Shown here piece after piece: positions 30,651 to 45,170 of a DNA stretch of 64,000 nucleotides. This stretch comes from Cacajao melanocephalus (Eukaryota; Chordata; Mammalia; Primates; Pitheciidae): positions 35,038 through 99,037 of the forward strand of contig CAUYLG010005405.1 of assembly GCA_963573385.1 (NCBI GenBank), in the 5' to 3' direction. How positions within the stretch are numbered: the stretch's first letter is position 1; the number at the start of each line of letters is the position of its first letter. The position numbers were made by a program, and so were the translations under genes. Below the pieces are notes generated by a model. The model saw only the letters and a list, made by a program, of their open reading frames with translations. It did not search any database and was not told the DNA's origin.

Positions 30651-30869
30651 TTTTTTTTTTTTTTTTTGAGAAAGAGTCTTGCTCTGTGGCCCAGGCTGGA
30701 GTGTAGTGGTGCAATCTCTGCACCACCACGCCCAGGTGAATTTTGTATTTTTAGTAGAGATGGGATTTCACCATGTTGGCCAGGCTGGTCTCGAACTCCT
30801 GACCTTGTGATCCATCCACCTCGGCCTCCCAAAGTGCTGGGATTACAGATGTGAGCTATTGAGGTCAGT
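30651..30869 (-). mobile_element. AluS/Y with internal deletion
   Basis: Target duplication CTCTAAAAAGCC. About 80 bases are missing: GTGCAATCTC joins TGCACCACCACGCCCAGG. Confidence 0.94.
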
Positions 30870-30881
30870 CTCTAAAAAGCC

Positions 30882-31189
30882 TTTCGTATGCCATACCATT
30901 AAATATTAGATAAATTACAATAAATTTATTTTTAACACACCGCTTAGATTGCAAGAAAGTAAGAGAAATTCCAAAAGCATTTCAAAAAAGAAGTGGAGTG
31001 AGCTGAAAACTGAGTGTGAACCATAAGCAAAAGCAAAAACTGGGCTTGCCTGAAGGTAAATCTGTATAACAAAGTAGGGAATGGAAGATTAAGCCTTGGG
31101 CCACTGGAAGTAGGTGAGTTAAATTTGACATTCACATCCTAAATCAGGACACTTGAAGATGGCTACATCCCAAGCAAGAGTGGCCTAGG
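30882..31189. other. Unique spacer
   Basis: Nothing recognised. Confidence 0.5.
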
Positions 31190-31860
31190 AAAAATCCTCA
31201 TGCTAGCAAAAGAAATCTATCAAGAACACCATCTCCACACTAGCTCTAGATGGAAAAATAATAATAATAATGACCCCTTGAAATTTATCATAGGCCTGCC
31301 TCCGTCGAGTATGGAACTCAGTCTTACACTCTCCATATGGTCAAAGAACACAAAACCAAGAAATTAAAGAGCTTGCTAGGGCCCCTGGTAGCAGGCAGAT
31401 ACAAGCATATGTTGTCTAGAGGAAAGCATCTCTAACATAGCTCTCACCAATTAAGCTCAACAAAGTATGCCCTTGCAATTTTAAAATTACTAAATATACA
31501 AATAAACCACAAGAGATAATCAGCAGATATAACTAACAGCCGATTTATTGCCCCACAGATTTTAGATACTGGAATTACCACATACACAATATAAAATAAT
31601 CATGTTTTACATGTTAAGGAAATAAAGACAGTGTCTAAAACAATGACTACAATAAGGAGTACATTAGATATAACCAGGTAGATTAGAAGGAAAATTTTTT
31701 AAGTCTTAGAAACTAAAACTGTAACCATTGAAATTTAAAGTATAATGTGTAAATTACAAATTGGTATAACTGAAAAGAGGAGTCACGAACTAGTAGACAG
31801 ATTTAAAGAAATTACCCAGAATGCAATACAGAAAGCCAAAGGGTTGGGAAATGACAGAGA

Positions 31861-32093
<233 letters not shown>

Positions 32094-32160
32094 TCAATAA
32101 ATTGTGCTAGAACATTTGATCATTACTGGGAGACAATTCCACATGAATCTCTTATGTTAT

Positions 32161-32622
32161 TGCGCATCTTCCAAGCAGAAGGCTTGTTACAGGCTCTCTT
32201 TCAAGGTTATTTGTATTGAAGACATTCTGAAAAGATAGAATTTCCCTTCAGAGCAAAGAGTAGGGCTGTTTACTGTTCAGTAATAAAAATAATGTCTCTG
32301 TTTGGGACAAATTTCAGGCTAGTTCATTGCCCATTATAAAAGATTTGGGTTCCCTAAGCTCAGGATTCCTCTCTTATAATGCAACCTATCGCACTGCAGG
32401 TTTCACCCTGCCCGTCTTCTCGTAACCCTCTAAAAGAATTGGGTCAGGGAAAACCAACACCAATATGCTGCTTGCTGTGCCATAAGTATTAAAGTCCTTT
32501 GTCTCTGACCCAAGAGTCTCATGTCTTCTGCTAGCCTGGAAGAGATTGTGGAAGCCTGGAAGAGATTGTGGAAGGCTAGCTTGTTAGTTTGTAAATAGGA
32601 CAAAAATTTAAGACCCATCGCA
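32161..32622 (+). mobile_element. Solo endogenous retroviral LTR
   Basis: 462 bases starting TGCGCATCTTCC and ending CCCATCGCA (canonical TG...CA), flanked by perfect GTTAT target duplications (32156-32160, 32623-32627) inside L1M ORF2. A TATAAA lies at 32335 and an ATTAAA signal at 32488, so transcription would run on the + strand. A 20-bp unit GCCTGGAAGAGATTGTGGAA is tandemly repeated at about 32534-32573. There is no internal viral region. Family not named. Confidence 0.85.
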
Positions 32623-32950
32623 GTTATCCATTTGAGAAAAAAAGAAATCGGATATCAGAGTTACACTGTACACAAAAATTGACTAGAAATGAATTAAGAA
32701 CCTATGAACAGCAAAAGTTTAACTTTCATAAGAAAATATAGTCTCAGAAAAGGGAAAGATTAATTGAAAAAGTGCAAAAATCAAAAGAAAATAATAAATC
32801 GAGATAGATTAAAATTTAAAAATTCTCTTCATCAAAATATTCCATAAAGAAAACAAAAAGGTCACAAATTGGCACAAGATTTTGTTAAATACATTACTCA
32901 TAAAGGAAAACAATCCAGAATATATAAAGAACTCTTAAAAATCAGTTTTC

Positions 32951-33087
32951 TCACTTTGGGAGGCCAAGACAGGAGAATCGCTTGATCCCAGAGGGTTGAA
33001 GCCGCAGTGAGATGTTACCATGCCACTGCACTCCAGCCTGGGTAACAGAGTGAAACTCTGTCTCAAAAAAAAAAAAAAAAAAAAAAA
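32951..33087 (+). mobile_element. Shortened Alu with 24-base A-tail
   Basis: The left arm is reduced to CACTTTGGGAGGCCAAG fused to right-arm AGGAGAATCGCTTG. Confidence 0.9.
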
Positions 33088-33369
33088 GGCTGGGCACGAT
33101 GGCTGGTGCCTGTAATCACATTACTTTGGGAGGCCAAGGTGGGCGGATCACTTGAGGTCAGAGTTCGAGACCAGCCTGGCCAACATGGCAAAAACCTGTT
33201 CCTACTAAAAATACAAAAATTAGCCAGGCATGGTGGTGGGCGCCTATACTCCCAGCTACTCAGGAGGCTGAGGTAGGAAAATCACTTGAACCTGGGAGGT
33301 GGAGGTTGAGTGAGCCAAGATCGTGCCACTGCACTCCAGTCTGGGTGACAGAATGAGAGTCCGCCTCAA
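33088..33369 (+). mobile_element. AluS inserted in the tail of the preceding Alu
   Basis: Full-length, starting directly after the A-tail at 33087. One target duplication, AAAAATCAGTTTTC / AAAAATCAATTTTC, encloses both Alus. Confidence 0.94.
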
Positions 33370-33656
33370 AAAAAATCAATTTTCTACAAGCCAAAAAAGT
33401 AGAAAAATAAGCAAAAGATATGTGCAGGAATTTACCAGAAAAAGAAAACACAAATGGCAAACATATGAAAAGATATTCAACTTCATTACTAATCAAAAAT
33501 ATAAATTAAGTGTAAAATGAAAATACTACCCATTTGATTGACATAAATCAAAAGTCTGACAAAAAAAAAGCACTGGTGAATTTGTGCAGTAATGGGATTT
33601 CTTATACACTGTTGGTGAGAATAAAAATTGGAACAATCACTTTGAAAAACAATTTG

Positions 33657-34132
<476 letters not shown>

Positions 34133-34673
34133 CTAACAGATTGCTAAAAATGTAAGGAAAAAAGGAAAAATGTTCATTAACAAAGATAGGCAAATAAATT
34201 ATCTATAATTTACAGTATTTTTAATCAACTAACTTAATACCTCTGTAACCTCGGAAATGAATAAACCTCAGTTACAATCATCAATTAAATGATTACATTA
34301 GATCAGAAATACTATGTTGAATGGTGAAAAAAAACAAGTTGCAGAAGATAACTATGGCTCCATGTATAAAACTCCAAAAAAAAAAAAAAAGAAAAACTAA
34401 ACTGCATATTGTTTAGCAATAAATACATCTATGGTACAATTATAAATACGTAAGTATAGGAAAAAAAATCCACAACTGTGGTTACTTCTGAAGAGTAGGT
34501 GGGGGTTATAATCAGGAAAAGGCATATAGGCTATGTCAATAGTTCCAGAGCTTGAATGGACAGTTCATAGGCTCATTTGTTTTACACTTCAGAAATTATA
34601 TACATGTTACATTTTTTGTATAATCTAATATAATAAGATGAAATAAACAGAATATCTCAAAAAGATAACTAGA

Positions 34674-35310
<637 letters not shown>

Positions 35311-35634
35311 ATAGCTGATGGTTGTGAGGGAAAGAAATGGTCAAGTGAAGAGCAACGGGAAGAAGAGCAACGGGAAGGAGACCCAGGGAAGGGAATGCAG
35401 CAGTCAAGGTGAGAGAAGGTGGTGGCTTAACCAAAATCGAAACAGGGAGATGGAAAGAAGCAGTACACTTGGGATAGTGTTGCAGACTGGGTTTCCAGAA
35501 GGGAAGGGAAGGACGCAGTCTGGGCAAGAGGAAATGCTGGGCTCTGAGGCGGTCTCCATGAGGGCCTTGGCTGACCCCACAGGCAGCACTGGGATATGCT
35601 GGGGTGGCCTTTCAGAGTTGTCTTGGTTTACTGA

Positions 35635-35940
<306 letters not shown>

Positions 35941-36343
35941 AGGAGCGGGTTTTTTAATAAGCAAGCAGGAAACGATGTGATCTTGGCTAAGGTGTCTCTC
36001 TGCAGCTGAGGGCAATTTGCAGAGAGGGCAGAGGGCTGTGAGGTGGCAGCATGCCCAGCAGCTGTGGGAGTAACTCCTGCAGTCCTGAAAAGGGCTCTGG
36101 GCATCACATCATGGCATGTGGTACAAAGAAGTGTATATTTGGAACATAAAACTTGTTGAGGGATTGAATGTGGAAGATTAGAAGACAGAGCTACTAGAGT
36201 TTTTTTGCTCTGAGGGTAGATAGTGGTGCTATTTACTGAGAAAGGGAGAAGAGGAGGAGCAGCAGGGGTTTGGGAGATAAAAATCTAAAACTTCTTTTTT
36301 GTGAAATTTAAGTTTAAGCTGCTTATTAGAAATTCAATACATA

Positions 36344-36643
36344 GCTGGGAGCAGTGGCTCACACCTGTAATCCTAGCATTTTGGGAGGCCAAGAAGGGCA
36401 GATCACCTGAAATCAGGAGTTCAAAAACAGCCTGGCCAACATGACAAAACTCGACCTCTACTAAAAATGTAAAAATTAGCCAGGTGTGGTGGTGCTGGCC
36501 TGTAATCCTACTCATGCCTACTCGGGACACTGAGGCAGGAGAATCGCTTGAATCCAGGAGGCAGAGGTTGCAGTGAGCCAAGATCACGCCATTGCACTTC
36601 AGTCTGGGAAACAGAGTGAGACTGCATTTAAAAAAAAAAAAAA
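36344..36643 (+). mobile_element. AluS
   Basis: Target duplication AGAAATTCAATACAT / AGAAATTCAATTCAT in the L2. Confidence 0.95.
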
Positions 36644-37003
36644 GAAATTCAATTCATTTTTAGATATCAAGTAGACCATTAGATGTGGAGGGTAGAGTTC
36701 CAGGGAGAAGCCTCGGCTAGAAATCCAAAGTTAGTAGTCATGGCAAATAGATGGCTTTTAAAGTTTGAGGCTGGATGAAATCATTTAGGAAGAATGTACA
36801 AACAGAGAAGAGGATGCTAGACCAAGCCCAGACCACCTGACTTGGAACAAAGGGCAAGAGTCAGCAAAGTAGATTAAGAGGGACCTGCAAAGTGGGTTGT
36901 TAGGGAATCCGAGAGGGAGACAAAGTATTTCAACAAGTAGATATCCTGAGAGTGACACTGAAAAAGAAAAGTTTTAAAAACAAGTAGAAAATGATTAAGT
37001 GTC

Positions 37004-37293
37004 GGCCAGGCATGGTGGCTTGCACCTGTAATCCCAGCACTTTGGGAGGCTGAGGCGGGCAGCTCACTTGAAGTCAGGAGTTTGAGACCAGCCTGGCCAA
37101 CATGGTGAAGCCCCATCTCTAGTAAAAATACAAAAATTAGCGGGGCATGGTGGCCCACGCCTATAGTCCCAGCTACTCAGGAGGCTGAGGTGGGAAGATC
37201 ACTTGAGCCCAGGAGGCACAGGTTTCAGTGAGCCAAGATTACACCACTACACTCCAGCCTAGGCGACAGAGTAAAATCCTGTCTTAAAGAAAA
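37004..37293 (+). mobile_element. AluS
   Basis: Target duplication AATGATTAAGTG in the L2. Confidence 0.95.
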
Positions 37294-37564
37294 GAATGAT
37301 TAAGTGGCAAATGCTGCCATAAGGGCAGGTAAGACAAAAGCAGAGAAGAAACTACTGGATTTGTCAGTTGTGGAGGCTATTGGTGACATTAACAAGAGCA
37401 ATCTTCATGAAATACTAGAAATATAAGCAGTGAGTTGGGGAAAAGTTGAGGTTGAGGTGGAGACGGCAATATAGGCAACTTTTACAAGTCAGGTTGCAGT
37501 TCAAACCTGAGAAACCAAGGCTTCTAGCTTTCCTAGTTTCTCCACAGAATATTTTTAGAATGTA

Positions 37565-37844
37565 GGCCAGATGCAGTGGCTCATACCTGTAATCCCAGCA
37601 CTTTGGGAGACTGAGGCGGGAGCATTGATTGAGGCCAGGAATTTGAGAGCAGCCTGGACAACATAGTGAGACCCTGTCTCTACAGAAAAATTTTAAATTA
37701 GTGAGGCACGGTGGTGAGCATCTGTAGTCCCAACAGGAGGATTTTTTGAGCCCATGAGGTCAAGGCAGCAGTGAGCTATGATGTCACCACTGCACTCCAG
37801 CCTAAGTGACAGAGTGAGACTCTACCTCTGAAAAAAAAAAAAAG
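37565..37844 (+). mobile_element. AluJ
   Basis: Old Alu with a shortened right arm (CCCAACAGGAGGATTTTTTG). Confidence 0.92.
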
Positions 37845-37849
37845 AATAT

Positions 37850-38329
37850 GAATTGTCAGGTAAGTTGATGTATTGTTAAACACAGTGCAGACCAACATTG
37901 AGAGTCAGAAAAACCTCTAGGAATCGGGGTTAGCCAGTGGGTCAGGAGTTTCTGACTTCTATGACGAGGACATACTCTCATGAAGGAAACTAAACATCAT
38001 GGCAGAACATGCAGAGGGATACGTGAGTGAGACAGATGCCAAGGACTACAGGAACCCTTGGGAAGCCTGCAGTGGGGAAATAGGATGAGTACGGTCCAGT
38101 TTAAATACGGAGAGGAAGGCAAGCCTCAGGTGGACTGTGTCCAGAGGTTAGACTGGGGGAGTGGAAAGCAGAAATTGTTAGCAAACTCTTTTGGCCACAT
38201 AACCTATCCTCTAGTATAGCATTTATCGGCAGTGAAACATGTTTTCATTTCCACATGTATGACTTCTGTGTGGTCCTCTCATTGATGTTATTTAGGTAGG
38301 GAGGCCAGATATTTAATAGTTTTTAATTC
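37850..38329. other. Unique or very old L2-like spacer
   Basis: No clear repeat; may contain decayed L2 between the two L2 pieces. Confidence 0.4.
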
Positions 38330-38935
<606 letters not shown>

Positions 38936-38954
38936 GGTTGAATGGACTCCTATG

Positions 38955-39115
38955 ATCAAAGCACTGATAGTCAATATTTGGATAGCACCATGGAGTGTAC
39001 AGGTGCCTTCATGTCCATTATCTCATTTACTCTCACAACTATCCTGTGAGGTATTATGCCCATTTTACAAATGAGGAATCCGAGGCTCAGTGATGCCCTT
39101 AATAAGGTCTTGACC
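38955..39115 (-). mobile_element. MIR SINE
   Basis: ATCTCATTTACTCTCACAAC, ACTATCCTGTGAGGTATTAT and CATTTTACAAATGAGGAATC. Confidence 0.85.
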
Positions 39116-40303
39116 CCACATGTTCTCCTTGCTTTGACAATGGCTCTCAGATACACTTTGGCTTTTGCTGTTCAGTGTGGAAAGATGTCAGCTTATGTTT
39201 GGCTTTCACAAGTCATGTCCTGAAAACTTCAGTTTCTTGGAAGAATTAGCTGGATTCCATTTCTTTGATGTTGGTTCCCTGTGATCCTTCTAGAAGACTA
39301 ATAACTTATATTAGACAGCTGGAGAAAAAAAGATTTATTTCTAAGTCAGTTTTCCCTTTTGAGAGAACTTGGCATCCAGGTGCAAGTGTACAGCTTCCTC
39401 TGAAGTGAAACATTAACTCTCTCATCTAGTCAGGATACAAGTTAGGATCATTAAAATTCATCAGGTGAGAGCCAAACCCTTGTGAACCAAGATAAGTAAA
39501 AGCATTTACCTCACCCCGTACCACCTGCTACCTCCTCTCTCAAAGAAAAAGCTGAGAATCCTCTTCTAATGGGTGAGATCTGTTTCATTACCCCAACCAC
39601 AAGTCAGTAAGTTCAGGGTCTCAGATGTCAAACCAACCTGTGGGTCAATCCTAACTTCCCACATTATTTAAGCACTGGCTTTTTCTCTGGCGTTAACTGA
39701 ACAGAACTTCACCTGAGGACAGAATTGGCATTTATATTTGCAATTATGGAGTAAAGACTCATTCTCAGCCAAACCAGGCTGGAAAACTGAAAGAATTCAA
39801 AGTTAAGTATGCAGATGTGATGCTATCTTGCTGATGCAAAGTTCAAGTCAAAACAGTTACTTGAAACTTTGGCTTCCTCCAAAGCAGGAATTTTTTACAT
39901 TTTAGAAGCAGTTTTCCTTGTAAAAGCATTTACAATTGTGGGGCCTTCTGCCTTAACGAAGATTATGAATTTTCTTCTGGGTGATTAAAATCAATTCTGA
40001 ATTGAATACAGTTGCCCTGATCATGTCAAAAATGATGAAGGGGCTTTCCTACAGTTTAACTTATTTTACAGATTTAAAAAGCAGTTAGATTTTTTAAAAC
40101 TTGATTTGTACTGCCATCTAGTGATACAGTTCATTGACAGTTTCAACATGCTAAATATATATAGGTCTGCAGGGTTCCCTTTAAGAGCCACATCTTAAGT
40201 AGAGCATTTATATTTGCAAATATAGAGAAGACTAGCTCCTATACACAGCATACAAAGTCCACTTATATACCTTACAGACTAAGAAAGAAAATTTATGAAA
40301 CAG
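39116..40303. other. Repeat-free block, candidate regulatory DNA
   Basis: About 1.2 kb with no recognised repeat and no coding frame. Contains the CTCF-like motif at 40110. Confidence 0.4.
40110..40124 (-). promoter_or_regulatory. Candidate CTCF binding site
   Basis: On the minus strand TCACTAGATGGCAGT matches 14 of 15 positions of CCASYAGRKGGCRSY. It points towards the plus-oriented site at 2390, a convergent arrangement. Motif evidence only. Confidence 0.55.
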
Positions 40304-40600
40304 AGGCTGAGCATGGTGGCTCACACTTGTAATCCCAGCACTTTGGGAGACCAAGATAGGAGGATTGCTTGAGCAAGGAGTTCGAGATCAGCATGGACAA
40401 TATAGTGAGACCCCATCTCTACAAAATAAAAATTAAAAAATTAGCCAGGCATGGTGTGCACCTGTGGTCCCAGATAAACGGGAGGCTGAGGCAGGAGGAT
40501 AGTTGAGCCAAGAGGTGGAGACTGCAGTGAGCAATGTTTTACCACACTGCACTCTACCTTGGATGACAGAGTGAGAACCTGCCTCAAAAACAAACCACCA
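40304..40600 (+). mobile_element. AluJ
   Basis: Diverged full-length Alu. Confidence 0.92.
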
Positions 40601-40829
40601 CAACAAATATATATACACGAAAGAGAGATACTGCTAGTATCCTAGTAAACCACAGAGACTAGTAGGCTGCTTATATTAGGTTTTTTATTTACATCTTTGA
40701 TTTTTACCCTAATTAAAACAGTTAATTTCTCCTGGGTAAACACATAAATCCTGGATGATGAATGTAATGGCCACTCTGTTTGGAAAGGCAGAATTGTCTA
40801 AAAGTTAAATGCAGGGGAACTAGCATGAT

Positions 40830-41015
40830 GCTCTCTTGGTCCAAATCCTAGCTTAGCACTTGCAATCTCTGTGGCTTTAGGCTAGTTATATAACATCTGT
40901 ATGTCTCAGTTTTCTAACCAGCAAAGCTTGGGTAACAATCAAACCTACTCATAGAGTAATTTAAGAGACACTATACTTACCACAGAGGCTAGCACAAAGT
41001 AAATTCTCAATAAAA
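40830..41015 (+). mobile_element. MIR SINE
   Basis: CTTTAGGCTAGTTATATAAC, TCTCAGTTTTCTAACCAGC and CACAAAGTAAATTCTCAATA. Confidence 0.75.
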
Positions 41016-41142
41016 CACAACCAGAGCATAGTAAGCCTAATTTGCATAGCCCCTTGGGATGTTGAGATAGCAGGGAAGCTCCTGGTCCCATTCCACCAGA
41101 AAATAGATCCTTAGACACAGTGAAGATGAAGGTCAGGTCTCT

Positions 41143-41757
41143 GGATGCTAGAATCACCATATGATCCAACAATTGCATTTCTAGGTATAAAAGAATTAAA
41201 CTCAGTATTATGATAGCCAAAAGATAGAAACAACCCAAATATCTATTGATGGAGGAATGGATAAACAAAATACACATGCCAGGGAGAAATAGGCATACCA
41301 GAGAATACTACTAAGTCTTCTTTTTTCCTATGCCATCCTAATGAACAAAACTCAGTCTTAAAAAGGAATGAAATTCTGATACATGCCTCAACGTGGATGA
41401 ATCTTAGAAACATTATGCTAAGTGAATAAGACACAAAAGGACAAATATTGTATGATTCCACTTATATGAAGCACCTAGAATAGTCAGTTCATAGAGACAA
41501 AAAGTAGAATAGAAATGACCAGAGGCTAGAGGAATGGAGGAAGGGAGAGTTCATGTTTAACAGATACACACTTTCAGTTTAGAATCATGAATAACTCTGA
41601 CTGTGAATATAGTAGTGATAACAATGTGTTGAGGGTCATGATGTATTGTACAAAAAAGAAAACCTCAACAACCATGTGAATGTAAATTGTATACTTGAAG
41701 ATAATTAAAATGGTAAATTTCATTTTATGTGTATTTTACCACAATTTTCTTTTAAAA
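41143..41757 (+). mobile_element. L1M ORF2 tail and 3'UTR
   Basis: CATATGATCCAACAATTGCA, GGATGAATCTTAGAAACATT, ATTATGCTAAGTGAATAAG and GTATTTTACCACAATTTTC are the L1MA/MB-type 3' end. Confidence 0.85.
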
Positions 41758-42503
41758 GCACAGGCAGGCCAAAGCCCTGGTCACACATTCCTCTTTCCCA
41801 CTTCCTTCACCCTCGTTACATCCATATACTTGCTGGGCAGCCCAGGACCATCTCCAGAGGATATGGATAGTGGCCAGAATGCACCAGAAACTCAAAGGAG
41901 GCCTTCCGAGCTCCTCATCTTCCCCCCCTACACCCAACAACACACACACACACACACACACTCACACACAAATACACATACACAGGCACCTTGAAAGGAA
42001 GGAGGAAGAGGCAACGCTCTGGAATCCTGGAAAACTGGCAGGACTGGTGCAACAATTCCTCTTTGATTTCAACCTGTGCCCTAATTTTTCCCTGTGGCTG
42101 CCTTGGCCTGGTTATGAAGGTTATACTTTTAAAGGACGGAAAATGTCAAAATGGACATGATCCTAATTACATTTGTGGGCAGAGCAAGGAATGAATGTGA
42201 ACAACCTCGATGCCTGTTGACTAATGCTGAAAAACAACTCAGATGAACTAGTGAACCAAAAGATAAGCCAAATCCAAAAACAGCTCTGGCTCAACCCCCA
42301 GCAATGGGCTGAAAATCCATGAAACAGCTCCGCAGATAGAGAATGAAAAGTCTGTTCTTACACACGTTATACTCAGAGTAAGTATCTTATGTGAAAAGTA
42401 GCCAGGGGAAAAACAAAATCAAAATGTTCCTTCCCCAAAACCTTCCTAGGAAACAGTCATCCTGGGAAAACACAAAGTTTTGGCCCAGTGTTTTCAGTAA
42501 GCC
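41758..42503. other. Unique spacer with (CA)n
   Basis: (CA)n at 41940-41980. Two frames of 96-99 codons read through it and have no recognisable product. Confidence 0.5.
41940..41980. repeat. (CA)n microsatellite
   Basis: Dinucleotide tract ACACACACAC with small interruptions. Confidence 0.95.
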
Positions 42504-42568
42504 TTTTTTTTTTTTTGAGACGGAGTCTCGCTTTGTCGCCAGGCTGGAGTGCAGTGGCATGATCTCAG
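42504..42568 (-). mobile_element. Alu 3' fragment
   Basis: T-run plus GAGACGGAGTCTCGCTTTGT up to GGCATGATCTCAGG; severe 5' truncation. Confidence 0.93.
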
Positions 42569-42589
42569 GAATTCAAACAGAGCACAGTG

Positions 42590-43350
42590 GGGATGGCTAA
42601 TCTCCTCCAGAACGTTTGGAACTTCAGCTGAAAAACCTGAAGGCTGGAGGCTGTAATAGTCTGATGGCTTCTTCATGTACCTACCTGACAGTTCATACTG
42701 GCTGTGGCGAAGGGGCAGCAGGGTCACCCACACCTGGCCTCACTGTGTGGCCTGGGCTTCCTCACAACATGGCAGCTGGGATCAAAAGGCAAGCAGCAGC
42801 AGGATGTGGTGGCTCATGCCTGTAATCCCAGGATTTTGGAAGGTCAAGGGAGGAGAATCACTTGAGCCCAGGAGTTTGAGACCAGCCTGGGCAACATAGT
42901 GAGACTCTGTCTCTGCAAAAAATTTAAAAATTATCCTGGTGTGGTGACACACACCTGTAATCATAGATACTCAGGATGCTGAGGTGGGAGAGATTGCTGA
43001 AGGCCAGGAGGTTGAGGCTACAGTGAGCCCTGATTTCACGACTGCACTCCAGCCCAGGCAACAGAGCAAGACTCTGTCTCAAAACAGGAAAACTAAGGGG
43101 TGTGGGACAAGTATTCCAAGACAGAACCAGTGAATAACTTACTGCCTTTTATGACCTCACCCTGGAAATCATTCAGCATCCCTTTGGCCATGTTCCATTA
43201 CTTGGTGCGGTTACAAAGATCTGTCTAAATTCCTTCCAAAGGAAGGAGACATACACCCCACCTCTCATCACACAGCATAGGAAGAGCATGTAGGACATGA
43301 TACGTAGCTACATATTGGTGTAGCCAACTTTGGAAAACACAGTTTGCCAC
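42590..43350 (+). repeat. Unnamed old interspersed repeat, copy B, split by an Alu
   Basis: AACCTGAAGGCTGGAGGCTG, GGCCTGGGCTTCCTCACAAC, then after the Alu AGACATACACCCCACCTCTC and ACTTTGGAAAACACAGTTTG. Its 3' part parallels 20860-20935. Confidence 0.55.
42798..43085 (+). mobile_element. AluJ
   Basis: Old full-length Alu inside the unnamed repeat. Confidence 0.92.
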
Positions 43351-43540
43351 ATTGTGTTTTATTTCAGTTAATCCTCAACCCCAAAATAACCCCTTTGCTA
43401 TTACTATTTGATAGTAAAGGAAATGAAAGCTAAGAGAAGTGAAGTTACTTTCCAAAGTCACACACTTAGTAAATGGCAGAGTAGAGATTCTGATTCCAGT
43501 GTCCAAGTCCTTGATTCCCAACCTACTCTTCCTGCTAGAG
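43351..43540 (-). mobile_element. MIR SINE
   Basis: GTTAATCCTCAACCCCAAAA, GAAGTTACTTTCCAAAGTCA and ACTTAGTAAATGGCAGAGTA. Confidence 0.85.
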
Positions 43541-43867
43541 GTCACATTGCCTTATCTACAATTAAAGAAGCTGGAAGCTCAAGTTCCAGGTCTCCTTATA
43601 AATATGTACAAATTCTTAGAAGAAAAATAAATATAGAAGCATTGGATTCTCTGCTCCTCCTGTACTCAGGGCTGCAGCTTCAGAGCAGACTTGATAGAAA
43701 TATTCTGTTAGGCCTAACAGTACATTCACAGCCGAGGGGGGAAATCAATGGGCTTCATAGAACCCCCCCCCAAAAGAATAAGCCCTAGAGTACCTGCAAA
43801 ATGGCCAGTGCACTTGGCATGGTTAGCTGCCACCAGTTTGATCTTACCCAATTGACCCTAAAATTAG
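43541..43867. other. Unique spacer
   Basis: Part of a 126-codon frame (43408-43788) that begins in the MIR; no recognisable product. A C-run lies near 43763. Confidence 0.5.
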
Positions 43868-44423
43868 CCCAAGTACTTGTGGTGGCCAACCTCCACAAGA
43901 TGGCCCCAGTGATCTTTGCCTCTTGGTATTCACACCCTTGCGTAGTCTCCTCCCATACTCCGACAAAGTCAGTCTACATGACCAACAGCCAAAGGCAGAA
44001 AATGGTGTCTAACTTCCAATATTTGGTTTTAAAATACTGTGACTCCTATCATGGGCTTGCTCATCACTCACAGGGGAAGCCAGTTGCCATGTTGTAAGGA
44101 CGTTCAGGCAGCCCATGGAAAGGCCTGCCAAGCAAGGAACTGACACCCAAGCCAATAGCCAGCAAAGAACTGAGGCCCATCAACAACCATATGAGTGAGT
44201 TTATAAACAGATTCTCCAGCCCCAGTCAAGCCTTGAGATGACTGTAACCCCAGTGAACAGCCTGGCTGCAACTTCATGAAAGACTGCCTCAGAACTACCC
44301 AGCTAAGCTGGTCTCAGATTCCTGACCCTCAGAATAAGTGTTACTGTTTTATGTTTATGTTTAATGTTATCAATAAGCCAATACCTTTAGGGGTCACTTG
44401 TTATATAGTAATGGATAACTAAC
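43868..44423 (+). mobile_element. MLT1-type MaLR LTR
   Basis: AGATGGCCCCAGTGATCTTT, CTTGGTATTCACACCCTTGC, GGGGAAGCCAGTTGCCATGT, CTCCAGCCCCAGTCAAGCCT and a final AATGGATAACTAACAG. The 98-codon frame at 43801 is mostly this LTR. Confidence 0.85.
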
Positions 44424-44449
44424 AGTACTGAATTTAAAATGATTATCTG

Positions 44450-44605
44450 TTAGTAGGAGTTGGGGCTTTGGAGACAAGCACACTGCGTTTATATCCTGGT
44501 TCCACCACTCCCTGGTGAAGTGTGTGGCCTCTCTGAGCCTGTTTCCTCGTAATTAACAATGGGGATGATAAACTGAGTGAGGATCAAAGGAGTTAGAACA
44601 GGGAA
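44450..44605 (+). mobile_element. MIR SINE
   Basis: GGCTTTGGAGACAAGCACAC, CTCTGAGCCTGTTTCCTCGT and GATGATAAACTGAGTGAGGA. Confidence 0.75.
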
Positions 44606-44634
44606 TATTCCTCTTCTTCCTTCTCAACATTTTA

Positions 44635-44967
44635 TTTATTTATTTTATGTGGGGTTTTTTTGTTTTGTTTTGTTTTTTGAGATGGAATCTCACTCTTTCA
44701 CCCAGGCTGGAGTGAAGTGGCACAATCTCAGCTCACTGCAACCTGCTTGCCCCAGGTTCAGGCAGTTCTCCTCCCTCAGTCTGCCGAGTAGCTGAGCTTA
44801 CAGGCACCCGCCACCATGCCCAGCTAATTTTTGTATTTTCAGTAGAGACAGGTTTCACTATGTTGGCCAGGCCGGTCTCAAACTCCTGACCTCAGGGGAT
44901 CCACCACCTTGGCCTAGGATTACAGGCAAAGTGCTAGGATTACAGGCATGAGCCACTGCACCCAGCC
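44635..44967 (-). mobile_element. AluS with complex tail and small duplication
   Basis: Target duplication CCTTCTCAACATTTTA / CCTTCTCAGCATTTTA. The tail is TTATTTATTTTATG plus T/G runs. CTAGGATTACAGGCAAAGTG followed by the same phrase is a local duplication. Confidence 0.95.
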
Positions 44968-45039
44968 CCTTCTCAGCATTTTAAAACCGGAATGAGGAGT
45001 TCCCTCAGAGCAAGCACAACTTGCTCTGATAATAATAAT

Positions 45040-45170
45040 AATTGTCCAACCAGCATTATAATAACCATAATATAGTTAATGTTTCTTCATTACTTATTAC
45101 ATACCAGGCAATATGTCAAATAATTTCAGGTACAAACCCCCTGCACTATTACTTTAGCTATATATTTCTT
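45040..45170 (-). mobile_element. MIR SINE, degraded
   Basis: ATTACATACCAGGCAATATG and following sequence fit reverse MIR. Confidence 0.45.

Noticed and set aside
43801..44097. 98-codon frame resembling a small protein
   Set aside because: Lies largely within the MLT1 LTR.
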